Counted from the first letter of the stretch, positions 51,279-60,800 are shown. The stretch: 64,000 nucleotides of DNA from Pseudomaricurvus alcaniphilus (GCF_011440395.1 NZ_JAAOIX010000002.1:124001-188000); one strand, 5' to 3'. Numbers and translations are program-made. The notes: generated from the sequence alone by a model not told the origin.

Positions 51279-54200
51279 ATGACCATCCGCGTTGCACTGA
51301 ATCACAATACTTATTACAAGTTTGACCGCCTGGTCAACCTGTCACCTCACACCGTCAGATTGCGCCCGGCACCCCATAGCCGCACGCCGATCCACAGCTA
51401 CAGCCTCAAGGTGGAGCCGGCCAATCACTTTATCAACTGGCAACAGGATGCCTACGGCAACTTCCTGGCGCGGCTGGTGTTTCCGGAAAAAACCGACAAA
51501 TTCTCGGTCGAGGTGGAAGTGCAGGCGGACATGACCGTCATCAATCCATTCGATTTCTTCCTCGAAGACTACGCCCAGAAATTCCCCTTTAAATACCCCA
51601 AGCAATTGCGCAAGGAGCTGGGCCCCTACCTGGAAAAAATCCCCCAGGGCCCACTGTTCAAGAAGCTGCTGAAATCCATTTCCCTGGAAGAGAGGTCGAC
51701 CAACGACTTCCTGGTAGAGGTCAACCAGCAACTGCAGCAAATGATCAAATACCTGATCCGGCTGGAGCCTGGTGTACAGACACCCGAAGAAACCCTGGCA
51801 CTGGGCAAGGGCTCCTGCCGGGATTCCGCCTGGCTTATGGCGCAACTGCTGCGCTATCTCGGTCTGGCCACCCGCTTTGCCTCCGGCTACCTGGTGCAGC
51901 TCAAGCCGGACGAAAAATCCCTCGACGGCCCTTCCGGCGCCGAAGAGGATTTCACCGACCTGCACGCCTGGTGCGAAGTCTACCTGCCCGGCGCCGGCTG
52001 GGTTGGCCTCGACCCCACCTCCGGCCTGTTCGCCAGCGAGGGGCACATCCCCCTGGCTTGCACCCCGGACCCGGTCTCGGCGGCGCCCATCGACGGCTTC
52101 ACCGACAAGTGTGAAGTTGAGTTTGATTACATCAACGAGGTCTCCCGCATTCTCGAAGACCCCCGCGTCACCAAACCCTATACCGATGACCAGTGGGCCG
52201 ACATCCTGCTGCTCGGCGACGAGGTCGACAAGGAGCTGGTAGCCAACGATGTACGCCTGACCATGGGTGGTGAACCCACCTTCGTCTCGATCGACGATAT
52301 GGAGTCGGCGCAGTGGAACACCGCCGCCCTCGGCGAGCAAAAGTTGAGCCTGTCGAAAACCCTGCTGCTGAAGCTGCGCGATCACTTCGCCCCCAATGGC
52401 CTGCTGCACTACGGCCAGGGCAAATGGTATCCGGGGGAAGAAGTACCGCGCTGGGCCCTGGGCGTCTTTTGGCGCAAGGACAAAGAGCCATTCTGGCAGA
52501 ACCCCAAACTGCTGGCTCGGGTCGACAAGGATTACGGCCACACCATCAAAACGGCCAAGGATTACACCTTGGAACTGGCCAAGCTGCTGGGAGTCAGCAA
52601 GAAATTTGCCCAGCCCGCCTACGAGGATGCGCTGCATTATTTGCTGCAAGAGCGCAAGCTGCCGGTCAATATCGACACAGCCATCGGCAAGGCCAAGGAT
52701 AGCGGCGAGCGCGCGCGCCTGGCCAGCATCCTGGAGCGGGGCCTGAAAAACCCCAGTGGCTATATTATTCCGCTGGAGTGGGATCCGGTCGGCAACTGCT
52801 GGAACACCTGCCTGTGGGAAACCCGGCGCGATCGCCTGACCCTGATTCCGGGCGACTCCCCCATGGGACTGCGCCTGCCCCTGGGTGAGCTGCCCTGGTC
52901 AGCGGAACAGGAGGTGCCGGTCACCAAAGATCCGTTCGAACCGGCAGAACCGCTGCAAAAACGCGCAAAAATGAGCTTCCCCATGTCGCCGGTCAAAGAG
53001 GCGCAACTCTACGCCGCGCCCCAGCAGGTCAGTGCGCAAAAGCACAAAAGCGAGGAAACAGCGGAAGAACAGGCCGAGGCCCTGAAGCTGATGCGCCCCG
53101 TGATCCGCACCACCCTGTGTATCGAGCCGCGCAACGGCAAACTGCACATTTTTATGCCTCCTTTATACAGCCTCGACAATTACGTCGAGTTGATTGCTGC
53201 GGTCGAAGAAGCCGCGGCCAAGCTCAATACTCCGGTGATCATCGAGGGCTACGAGCCGCCGCGGGACTACCGCATGCAAAAGCTGCTGGTCACTCCGGAT
53301 CCCGGCGTGATCGAGGTCAATGTACACCCGACCACCAACTGGCGTGAGCTGATGTCCAATACGGTCGAGCTGTACGCCGCCGCCCGGGAATCCCGGCTCG
53401 GCACCGAAAAGTTTATGCTCGACGGTCGCCACACCGGCACCGGCGGTGGCAACCACATTACCCTCGGTGGCCCCACCCCGGGCGACAGCCCGCTGCTGCG
53501 GCGACCAGACCTGCTGCGCAGCTTTGTCACCTTCTGGCAGCACCACCCCAGCCTCTCCTACGTTTTCTCCGGCGCCTTCGTCGGCCCCACCAGCCAGGCC
53601 CCGCGCCCGGACGAGGGGCGCGACGAAATGCTCTACGAAATGGAGACTGCCTTCCAGCAGATGCCCGAGGGCCTGGCCGACCAGCCCTGGCTGATCGACC
53701 GCCTGATGCGCAACCTGCTGATCGATATCACCGGCAACACCCACCGGGCCGAGTTCTGTATCGACAAACTCTACTCGCCGGACGGGCCCGCGGGCCGGCT
53801 CGGTATTCTCGAGTTTCGCGGCTTTGAAATGCCCCCCCACAGCCGCATGGCACTGGTGCAGGCACTGCTGATCCGGACCATGGTGGCACGCTTCTGGAAG
53901 GAGCCCTACAAGAAGCCGCTGGTGCGCTGGGGCACCCAGCTGCACGACAAATTCATGCTGCCCCACTACCTGTGGAAGGACATGCAGGAAGTGGTCGCCG
54001 ACCTCAACGATCACGGCTATCCGTTCAAGGTGGAATGGCTGCTGCCGTTTGAGGAGTTCCGTTTTCCCCACTATGGCCGCACCGACCTGGACGGCATTGA
54101 AATCGAGCTGCGCTGGGCGGTCGAGCCCTGGAACGTGCTGGGTGAAGAGTCTGGCAGCTTCGGCACCGCCCGTTACGTCGACTCCTCGGTGGAGCGCCTG

Positions 54201-54683
54201 CAGGTAAAAGTCTACGGCATGACCGATAGCCGCTATGTGCTGGCGTGTAATGGCCGGCGCGTGCCGCTCAGCAGCACCGGTCGCAAGGGCGAAGCGGTGG
54301 CCGGAGTGCGCTATAAAGCCTGGGCGCCACCGTCGGCCCTGCACCCCACCATCGGCGTGCAGACACCACTGGTGTTTGACCTGATCGACACCTGGAACGG
54401 CCGCTCTATTGGCGGCTGTACCTACCATGTCTCGCACCCGGGTGGCCGCTCCTACGAGACCTTTCCGGTCAATGCCTTCGAAGCGGAATCCCGACGCGGC
54501 AACCGCTTCGACAACCTCAGCCACACTCCAGGGCCCTATACCCCGCGGCCCGAGGTCGATGCGCTGCGTGAATTCTTCCCGGTCAATCACCCGCCGCGGC
54601 CTATGGCACCGCCGCCGGAGGAGTCACCGGACGAGTATCCGCACACCCTCGACCTGCGGCGCAAAGCCAACTGGCAGGGTTGA
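51279..54683 (+). CDS. Large transglutaminase-like protein with DUF2126
   Basis: This 1134-residue protein has a transglutaminase N-terminal domain (about 1-85), a transglutaminase core with the full triad Cys180 (GKGSCRDSAW), His229 (DLHAWCEVY) and Asp245 (LDPTSG), and a long C-terminal DUF2126 region beginning near MGGEPTFVS (about residue 329). The core should have protease or transpeptidase activity, perhaps removing or moving what the ATP-grasp enzyme adds. It has no signal peptide, so it acts in the cytoplasm. It forms an operon with the preceding ATP-grasp and alpha-E genes. Confidence 0.9.
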   Translation: MTIRVALNHNTYYKFDRLVNLSPHTVRLRPAPHSRTPIHSYSLKVEPANHFINWQQDAYGNFLARLVFPEKTDKFSVEVEVQADMTVINPFDFFLEDYAQKFPFKYPKQLRKELGPYLEKIPQGPLFKKLLKSISLEERSTNDFLVEVNQQLQQMIKYLIRLEPGVQTPEETLALGKGSCRDSAWLMAQLLRYLGLATRFASGYLVQLKPDEKSLDGPSGAEEDFTDLHAWCEVYLPGAGWVGLDPTSGLFASEGHIPLACTPDPVSAAPIDGFTDKCEVEFDYINEVSRILEDPRVTKPYTDDQWADILLLGDEVDKELVANDVRLTMGGEPTFVSIDDMESAQWNTAALGEQKLSLSKTLLLKLRDHFAPNGLLHYGQGKWYPGEEVPRWALGVFWRKDKEPFWQNPKLLARVDKDYGHTIKTAKDYTLELAKLLGVSKKFAQPAYEDALHYLLQERKLPVNIDTAIGKAKDSGERARLASILERGLKNPSGYIIPLEWDPVGNCWNTCLWETRRDRLTLIPGDSPMGLRLPLGELPWSAEQEVPVTKDPFEPAEPLQKRAKMSFPMSPVKEAQLYAAPQQVSAQKHKSEETAEEQAEALKLMRPVIRTTLCIEPRNGKLHIFMPPLYSLDNYVELIAAVEEAAAKLNTPVIIEGYEPPRDYRMQKLLVTPDPGVIEVNVHPTTNWRELMSNTVELYAAARESRLGTEKFMLDGRHTGTGGGNHITLGGPTPGDSPLLRRPDLLRSFVTFWQHHPSLSYVFSGAFVGPTSQAPRPDEGRDEMLYEMETAFQQMPEGLADQPWLIDRLMRNLLIDITGNTHRAEFCIDKLYSPDGPAGRLGILEFRGFEMPPHSRMALVQALLIRTMVARFWKEPYKKPLVRWGTQLHDKFMLPHYLWKDMQEVVADLNDHGYPFKVEWLLPFEEFRFPHYGRTDLDGIEIELRWAVEPWNVLGEESGSFGTARYVDSSVERLQVKVYGMTDSRYVLACNGRRVPLSSTGRKGEAVAGVRYKAWAPPSALHPTIGVQTPLVFDLIDTWNGRSIGGCTYHVSHPGGRSYETFPVNAFEAESRRGNRFDNLSHTPGPYTPRPEVDALREFFPVNHPPRPMAPPPEESPDEYPHTLDLRRKANWQG

Positions 54684-54829
54684 GACTGCAAATAGCAGGT
54701 GCAAGCGCGGGGCCGATGTGTTGGAATTGAGGTTGAAGAGTGCGGGCCAGATGACATAATATCCATCCCCCTCGCCCTGGCAGGGACAGCTCAGGCTCGA
54801 TCCAACACTGCCATGCGGGGGCTAACAAC

Positions 54830-54863
54830 CCGTGGAAGCGGCCGCCAGGCGGCACTTCCACGG
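54830..54863 (+). promoter_or_regulatory. Hairpin in the leader of the fused ATP-grasp/alpha-E gene
   Basis: CCGTGGAAG (54830-54838) pairs perfectly with CTTCCACGG (54855-54863). It contains an alternative GTG start (54832) inside the first arm, which argues that the region is untranslated and that the real start is the GTG at 54904. Confidence 0.55.
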
Positions 54864-54903
54864 CGAATTGCCCCCGCCCCAGGCCCCAGCAGCAGGTAAA
54901 TTT

Positions 54904-57459
54904 GTGACCCAAACTGCCACCCAGTCCAATACCACACCACTGGAACTCATCTACAAGCAGGTTGCCGGCCAGCGGGATGAGGTATTCGACGCATCCGGCC
55001 AAATCAAGCCCCACTGGGCCAAGTTGCTGCACAGTATCAACGCCCTCGGCCCGATCGCCTTCCAGGATCGAATTGGTAAGGCCCAACGCATCCTGCGTGA
55101 CGACGGCGCCACCTACAACATCTACAGCGATCACAAAAACCCCTCCCACACCTGGGCCCTGGACCTGGTCCCGGCCCTGCTTAGCAGTGAGGAGTGGGGC
55201 AGCATCGAGGCCGGCCTGCTGGAGCGCGCCGAACTTTTTAACCTGCTATTAAAAGACATTTATGGCCCCCGCGACCTGATTCGCCTGGCGGCCATTCCGC
55301 CGGAAGCCCTGTTTGGTCATCAGGGGTTTCTGCGCGCCTGCCAGGGCATACAAATACCCGGCAAGCACGAATTAATCCTGCACGCTGTCGACATGATGCG
55401 CGCCGAAGACGGCTCCATGTGCGTGCTCACGGATCGCACCCAGTCCCCCAGCGGCGCCGGCTACGCCCTGGAAAATCGCACCGTTATGTCGCGCGTACTG
55501 CCGAGCTTGTACCGCGACAGCCAGGTGCACCGCCTGGCCGGTTTCTTTCAACAGCTGCGCGCCAAGCTCACTGCCCTGTCACCCAACCACGACCACCCCC
55601 GGGTGGTGGTACTGACTCCTGGCGCCCACAACGAAACCTATTTCGAGCACGCCTATTTCGCCAATTACCTCGGTTTTCACCTGGTCCAGAGCGGTGACCT
55701 GGTGGTGCGCAATGGCTATGTCTGGATGAAATCCCTCGACGGCCTGAGCCGCGTCGACGTCATCCTGCGCCGGGTCGACGACTGGTATTGCGACCCGGTG
55801 GAGCTGCGCAGCGATTCGCAACTGGGGGTCGCCAACCTGCTAGACGTGGCCCGCGCCGGGCGCGTGGTAATTGCCAACCCCCTCGGTGCCGGAGTGCTGG
55901 AAAACCCGATCTTTATCAAATACCTGCCACAGATTGCCAAAGAGCTGCTGGGACGGGAGCTGCGCCTCAAGTCGGTCACCACCTACTGGTGCGGTGACCC
56001 CGAGGACAAGGCCTACGTGCTGGCTAACCTGCAGTCTCTGGTCATCAAGCCCGTGTACCGGGTGGCTGGCAGCCACAGCGCCTACGGCGGCTCGCTCAGC
56101 GCAGCACAACTGCAGGAACTGCGGGCGCGCATTCTCCACAATCCCATGCAATTTGTAGCCCAGCCCACCCTGCCCGCCGGGCGCCTGCCCACCTACAGCG
56201 AAACCGGGCTGCATGCACGACCAGCCATCCTGCGCAGTTTTGCCGTGGCCGGTGTCAACTCCTACACCGTCATGCCCGGCGGCCTGACCCGGGTCGGCAG
56301 GGAGCAGGACTCGTTCCTGATCTCCAGTCAACTGGGGTCGATGAGCAAAGACACCTGGATCATCAACTCCGAACCGATCACCAGCCGCACCCCGGCGGAG
56401 AGCGACGAATCCATCAGCCCGGTGCGCGACGCCGACCTGATCAGCCTGCCCAGCCGGGTGGTGGAAAACCTGTTCTGGATGGGGCGCTACGCCGAGCGGG
56501 CCGAGGCCTCGCTGCGCATTTTGCGCACCGTATTCCTGGCCACCAACGGCGAAGAACCGGTCTCCAGCAATTGCAAACGCCTGCTGCTGGAAGCCGTGAC
56601 CGAAATCACCGCCACTCACCCGGGCTTTAAGGGCGCCACGCCGGAATTGATCCAGAACCCGGAAAAAGAGTTGCTGCGGATCGTCAAGGACGCGGATCGC
56701 AGCGGCAGCGTCTGTGCCAACCTCAACGCCATGCTCTACTGCGCTGACGAATCCAAGGAGCTGCTGTCCTCGGACACCCTGCGGGTCATCAACGATATTC
56801 GCGACGCCCTGGCCGATCTCGACAGCAGCCTCAGCGGCGGAGCAGTCGCAGCGGAAGAAGCACTGGACCCGCTGGTTACTGCCTTGATGGCACTGTCCGG
56901 CCTGGCCCACGAGAGTATGGTCCGGGACCTGGGCTGGCGCTTTATGGACATCGGCCGGCGCCTGGAGCGGGCCGTGCAGACCATCAATATCATCAAGAGC
57001 CTGGTGGTGACCGAAGCACCGGAGGCCGACCAGGCGGTGCTGTTGCAATCCCTTTTGCTGTCGGTAGAGGGCCTGATCAGTTACCGCCGCCGCTACCGGG
57101 CCAGAATGGGGGTACAGCCCACCCTCGACCTGGTGATGATGGACACTTCCAACCCCAGATCCCTGCTGCACCAGCTGGAATGCCTGAGCGCGCACATCAA
57201 AAACCTGCCCAAGGCTCCCGAGTCGCGCCACGAACTGCTGCCGGAAGAGCGAGCGGCCCTGGAGGCGGAAACCCTGGTCAAACTGTCACTGCTGACCGAG
57301 TTAAGTAGCCGCAAGGACGGCCGTCGTATGAAACTGTTAAAAGTACTGGACAACGTCAGCAAGGCGCTGGCTGAAATCAGTGAACTGGTCAGTGACAAGT
57401 ACTTCGACCACCGGGAAACATCGCAGCAATTGGTCAGCAGCCTGTGGGAGAATGACTAG
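54904..57459 (+). CDS. Fused circularly permuted ATP-grasp and alpha-E protein
   Basis: From the GTG at 54904 (AGG 7 nt upstream) this protein has about 851 residues. Residues about 60-510 are a circularly permuted ATP-grasp domain (RTQSPSGAGYALENRTVMSR, ILRRVDDWYCDPVELR, SMSKDTWIINSEP). Residues about 530-850 are an alpha-E domain (LPSRVVENLFWMGRYAERAE, RDLGWRFMDIGRRLERA). It is the fused equivalent of the two separate genes at 48.8-51.2 kb. Its stop overlaps the start of a small transglutaminase gene (TAGTG). The frame is open 24 codons further upstream, through a hairpin. Confidence 0.88.
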   Translation: MTQTATQSNTTPLELIYKQVAGQRDEVFDASGQIKPHWAKLLHSINALGPIAFQDRIGKAQRILRDDGATYNIYSDHKNPSHTWALDLVPALLSSEEWGSIEAGLLERAELFNLLLKDIYGPRDLIRLAAIPPEALFGHQGFLRACQGIQIPGKHELILHAVDMMRAEDGSMCVLTDRTQSPSGAGYALENRTVMSRVLPSLYRDSQVHRLAGFFQQLRAKLTALSPNHDHPRVVVLTPGAHNETYFEHAYFANYLGFHLVQSGDLVVRNGYVWMKSLDGLSRVDVILRRVDDWYCDPVELRSDSQLGVANLLDVARAGRVVIANPLGAGVLENPIFIKYLPQIAKELLGRELRLKSVTTYWCGDPEDKAYVLANLQSLVIKPVYRVAGSHSAYGGSLSAAQLQELRARILHNPMQFVAQPTLPAGRLPTYSETGLHARPAILRSFAVAGVNSYTVMPGGLTRVGREQDSFLISSQLGSMSKDTWIINSEPITSRTPAESDESISPVRDADLISLPSRVVENLFWMGRYAERAEASLRILRTVFLATNGEEPVSSNCKRLLLEAVTEITATHPGFKGATPELIQNPEKELLRIVKDADRSGSVCANLNAMLYCADESKELLSSDTLRVINDIRDALADLDSSLSGGAVAAEEALDPLVTALMALSGLAHESMVRDLGWRFMDIGRRLERAVQTINIIKSLVVTEAPEADQAVLLQSLLLSVEGLISYRRRYRARMGVQPTLDLVMMDTSNPRSLLHQLECLSAHIKNLPKAPESRHELLPEERAALEAETLVKLSLLTELSSRKDGRRMKLLKVLDNVSKALAEISELVSDKYFDHRETSQQLVSSLWEND

Positions 57460-58340
57460 TGCGCTACCGAGTCAAACATATCACCGAATACCTCTACAGC
57501 GGCCGGGTCACTCACTGCTATAACCTGGCGCATATGATTCCGCGCAGTACCCTGCGCCAGTCCTGTTTGCACAGCCATATTCGCATGAACCCATTTGCCG
57601 CCCACACCACGCGCCGGCAGGATTATTTCGGCAACCAGGCCTATCACTTTGAGATCCAGCGCCCCCACAAGCAGCTGGTCATCACTGCTACCAGCGAAGT
57701 GGAAACCGGCCCGCAACATTCGGCCATCAACCTGGACCTGGGCGTGACCTGCGCCGAGGCCCGCGAGCAACTGCGCAGCTCCACCCGCCCGGACACCCTC
57801 TTTGCCCGGGAGATGCTCTTGAACTCCTCCATGATCAAGGCCAGCGACGAGCTGCGCGAGTACGCGGCACCCTCGTTTGAGGACAATCGGCCGCTGCTCT
57901 CGGCGGTTATGGAACTGACCCAGCGTATATTCCGGGAGTTCACCTACTCGCCCCAGTCCACCACAGTGGCCACTCCGCTGACCGAGGTACTGCAAACCCG
58001 CAAAGGGGTGTGCCAGGACTTCGCCCACCTGCAGATCGGCTGCCTCAGGTCGCTGGGCTTTCCGGCCAAGTATGTATCGGGCTATCTCGAAACCCTGCCA
58101 GCACCGGGGGAGGAAAAGCTGGTGGGTGCCGACGCCAGCCACGCCTGGTTATCGGTGTATTCACCCACCGAGGGCTGGTTTGAATTTGATCCGACCAATG
58201 ATTGTATGGCTGCAGAGCAGCACATCATCACCGCCTGGGGGCGGGATTTTTTTGATGTTACACCCCTCAAGGGAGTGATTTACGGCGGCGGTGAACGACC
58301 CATACTAAACGTTTCCGTGGATGTCGCCCGGGTCGCCTGA
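57459..58340 (+). CDS. Transglutaminase-like cysteine protease, small form
   Basis: This 293-residue protein has the transglutaminase N-terminal beta domain (MRYRVKHITEYLYSG) and a core with Cys185 (KGVCQDFAH), His228 (DASHAWLSVY) and Asp244 (FDPTND), all in place. It starts at a GTG overlapping the previous stop. It has no signal peptide. It lacks the DUF2126 extension of the 51.3-kb protein. It should act with the fused ATP-grasp/alpha-E protein as a second, compact version of the same system. Confidence 0.9.
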   Translation: MRYRVKHITEYLYSGRVTHCYNLAHMIPRSTLRQSCLHSHIRMNPFAAHTTRRQDYFGNQAYHFEIQRPHKQLVITATSEVETGPQHSAINLDLGVTCAEAREQLRSSTRPDTLFAREMLLNSSMIKASDELREYAAPSFEDNRPLLSAVMELTQRIFREFTYSPQSTTVATPLTEVLQTRKGVCQDFAHLQIGCLRSLGFPAKYVSGYLETLPAPGEEKLVGADASHAWLSVYSPTEGWFEFDPTNDCMAAEQHIITAWGRDFFDVTPLKGVIYGGGERPILNVSVDVARVA

Positions 58341-58369
58341 GGCGCACTCGGGGGTGCCCTGCACGGCGC

Positions 58370-59116
58370 TCAATCCTGGCGCTGCCAGTCAACCCCCATG
58401 CTGCTGAGCCTGGCCTTGATTGCCGCTATCGCCGCTTTTACCTCCAACAGAGGGCCCTTGGCCCCCAGCTCGATGCGCGGCGGCGATTCCAGTATCGGCA
58501 GGCTGAACAAGCGCACCCCGGGGTACTGCCCCATAACCGCCTCCATCAAGGGAATGATCCGGCTCTCATTGGCTCCGTAGACCAGCAGTGACGACTCGCT
58601 GTACTGTGCGTCCTGTAAATCCGGGTAGAGGTTGTCCAGCACCCACTCCAGCATCGGCCAGGCCATCTCCGGAAAACCGGGCACGAAGTGGTGATGGTCG
58701 ATGCGAAAGCCCGGAATGCCATTGTAGGGATTGGGTATCAATTCGGAGCCGCGGGGAAATTCCACCAGCCGGTAGCGCTCCGGGGTCAATTCGCGACCGG
58801 TCTCCCGGGCAAATTTTTGCAGCAGCGTGACCCCTTGCGGGTGCCGCTCAGTGGGCCGCCCCAGGGCTTGTGCCACCGCCGCTCGGGTCAAGTCGTCCGG
58901 CGTTGCCCCGATACCACCGGTGCTAAACACCAGGTCAGAACTGGCAAAGGTACTGCGGAAACAGGCCACCAAAGCCTCGGGTTCGTCGCCGAGAATCCTG
59001 ACCCAGCTCAAGCACAGGCCGCGGGTGCGCAACATCTCCACCACCCGCGGCATATGCCGGTCCACCCTGCGGCCCGACAGAATTTCATCACCTACCAGTA
59101 TTAAACCTATTTTCAC
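58370..59116 (-). CDS. CinA N-terminal-like molybdopterin-binding-fold protein
   Basis: This 248-residue protein has the MoaB/CinA fold signatures MKIGLILVGDEILSGRRVD and VFSTGGIGATPDDLT. It lacks the C-terminal nicotinamide-nucleotide amidase domain of full CinA. Such short proteins are hydrolases acting on nucleotide pyrophosphates or have unknown roles. It converges with the transglutaminase gene, with 29 nt between the stops, and is not part of that operon. Confidence 0.85.
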   Translation of the reverse strand: MKIGLILVGDEILSGRRVDRHMPRVVEMLRTRGLCLSWVRILGDEPEALVACFRSTFASSDLVFSTGGIGATPDDLTRAAVAQALGRPTERHPQGVTLLQKFARETGRELTPERYRLVEFPRGSELIPNPYNGIPGFRIDHHHFVPGFPEMAWPMLEWVLDNLYPDLQDAQYSESSLLVYGANESRIIPLMEAVMGQYPGVRLFSLPILESPPRIELGAKGPLLEVKAAIAAIKARLSSMGVDWQRQD

Positions 59117-59264
59117 TGCTCGCCTCCGTTGCTTTCAGAAAGCTTGAGTGATGCACTGGCCCCGGGTCAAGTGCTTTGCCCGGCAGCGCAATAGCAGCGC
59201 CGCCCTCGCCGGCGACCCGGAAACCCGTCGCGGGCTAACGCACCGCTCTCCTGACAGGCGCCGC

Positions 59265-59573
59265 CTACAGTGAACTGAAATAAGCCGCCAGATTAGCGAT
59301 ATCAGTGTCGCTCAGGGGAGCCGCCATGCCGGCCATAATCGCCGCCTGGCCACCGCTGCGCTGGCCATTTTTATAGGCCTTCATCGACAGCTCCAGGTAC
59401 TGGGCGTTTTGCCCGGCGAGGTTGGGGTAGGTGGGGATCATGGCCTTGCCATCGGCACCATGGCAAGCGGTGCAGACCGCCGCCTTGGCCTTGCCGGCAG
59501 CGGCATCACCGGCTTGCACAAACAAGGGGGTGGCCGCGACCACGAGTGCGGCAATCAGGGTTCTAACATTCAT
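59265..59573 (-). CDS. Small periplasmic cytochrome c
   Basis: From [11 protein letters not shown] this protein of about 102 residues has a signal peptide (to FVQA), one haem site CTACH, the conserved [23 protein letters not shown] segment and a late methionine ([11 protein letters not shown]) as probable axial ligand. It resembles single-haem relatives of cytochrome c4/c5. It probably shuttles electrons in the periplasm. Confidence 0.88.
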   Translation of the reverse strand: MNVRTLIAALVVAATPLFVQAGDAAAGKAKAAVCTACHGADGKAMIPTYPNLAGQNAQYLELSMKAYKNGQRSGGQAAIMAGMAAPLSDTDIANLAAYFSSL

Positions 59574-59775
59574 AGCGAGGTCTCCAAACAACTTTGACAG
59601 TAAACAGAATCTACGCAGCCCGGCGCAAAATCGATCAGCGCCGACTTACCACGCCAGGCGCATCAAGGGACTGCAGCATAGCAATAATCTGTGCATTTAT
59701 AACCTGAAATTTCCCCGGCGCAACCACACTAACCAGAGGGGCTGCCGCCAAGCCGGGAGAAACCGGAAAACCCTG

Positions 59776-59843
59776 TAGTTGCAATAGGTGGTTAGTTGCA
59801 AAAGGTGAGTAGTTACAAAAAGTGGGTAGTTACAAGAGGTGGG
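59776..59843. repeat. Four tandem 17-bp repeats
   Basis: Units starting at 59776, 59793, 59810 and 59827 follow TAGTTRCAANARGTGRG with a constant 17-bp period. Each differs from the next by one to four bases. Confidence 0.9.
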
Positions 59844-60007
59844 CAATAAAGATGCGCCGCAGCGAAAAAGTGCCGGATGGAACAGCGAAGATGAGGCGGC
59901 CCATGGGAGAGAATAGCGAGAATCAGGGCGGGGGAGCCAGGAAAGCAGCGCCCATGCACGCCTTTATCCGAATAAATAATAAATATACAGGGGCCCAAAA
60001 CGCAAAA

Positions 60008-60034
60008 GCCCTGACAGCATCCCGCTGCCAGGGC
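60008..60034 (-). terminator. Intrinsic terminator of the pomA-pomB-PilZ operon
   Basis: GCCCTGACAGC (60008-60018) pairs with GCTGCCAGGGC (60024-60034), with one mismatch, around a 5-nt loop. On the minus strand TTTTGCGTTTT follows. It lies about 180 nt past the PilZ stop. Confidence 0.8.
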
Positions 60035-60215
60035 ATAAATCACTTTGACCCACTATCCTGCAGGTTCAGGCAAATTGTCCTTCCGTTGCCTGTTGCGTTC
60101 CAGCATCCTCACTGTCCTGAAGTATCTTCCCTGCTGCGCCTCCCTGCCAATTAATAATAGCACTTGGCGCAGCAATCGACAGGCGACATTACCGGCAGCG
60201 CTTGTGCGATATCTC

Positions 60216-60791
60216 TCACAGCGGCGACCGGGAACGGCCATCCGCCAGCTGCCGACCCTGCCTCTGCACCAGGTGCTGAATCAGGATCTCCTGGTCCCGG
60301 GATGCCAGGTCACAAAAATCTATGCGGGTGTAATAGCCCTTTTCGCCCTCGCGCCGCTCACTGTCCAGCACCAGGCCGAGACACTGCACCCGGTTATCGC
60401 CGGGTAACAGCGACAACTGCAGCTCCAGGCAGGTATCCGCCGCCAGCGCCTCCTCCAGGGTGATGGCCATGCCACAGGCACTGATACTGACTTCGTGCAC
60501 TCGATAAGCCAGGCGCTGGGTCATGTGCGACTCCAGCTCCAGCTGCCGCACCACACACTCAAGCTTTTTGTCCATCGCCTCCAGCAACTCAGCCAGCACC
60601 GGGTCGCGGCTGCGCATTTTTTCCAGCAATTCGCCAACCCTGGCATCGCACAGCTCCAGTTCGGATTGACTGCGTAACTTGCCAGCACTGGCCGAGCGCT
60701 CATCCTGCTGCAGCACCCGATAGTTGATGCCAATCCGGTCGTTGATACGAAAGTAGCGACGCCGATCTCTGTCCTGTGACACTTCACTCAT
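60216..60791 (-). CDS. PilZ-domain protein linked to the flagellar motor
   Basis: This 191-residue protein has the PilZ arginine motif RRYFR (11-15), a helical insertion (about 30-95), and the second part of the domain with VHEVSISACGMAITLEE. The usual (D/N)xSxxG motif reads SISACG, so the first position is Ser. c-di-GMP binding is plausible but should not be taken for granted. It is the last gene behind pomA and pomB, 9 nt after pomB, which suggests a brake-like control of the stator, as with YcgR in E. coli. Confidence 0.82.
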   Translation of the reverse strand: MSEVSQDRDRRRYFRINDRIGINYRVLQQDERSASAGKLRSQSELELCDARVGELLEKMRSRDPVLAELLEAMDKKLECVVRQLELESHMTQRLAYRVHEVSISACGMAITLEEALAADTCLELQLSLLPGDNRVQCLGLVLDSERREGEKGYYTRIDFCDLASRDQEILIQHLVQRQGRQLADGRSRSPL

Positions 60792-60800
60792 GCTTCAACC

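Larger units (their letters stand above)
59574..60215. other. Long non-coding stretch between the cytochrome c and PilZ genes
   Basis: This holds the cytochrome promoter region, the four 17-bp repeats at 59776-59843 and the terminator of the motor operon at 60008-60034. Apparent short open frames run through the repeats and the terminator and are not believable genes. Confidence 0.6.

Noticed and set aside
59822-60154. Open frame of 110 codons upstream of the PilZ gene
   Set aside because: It starts inside the 17-bp repeats and runs through the terminator of the motor operon, so it is not a plausible gene.
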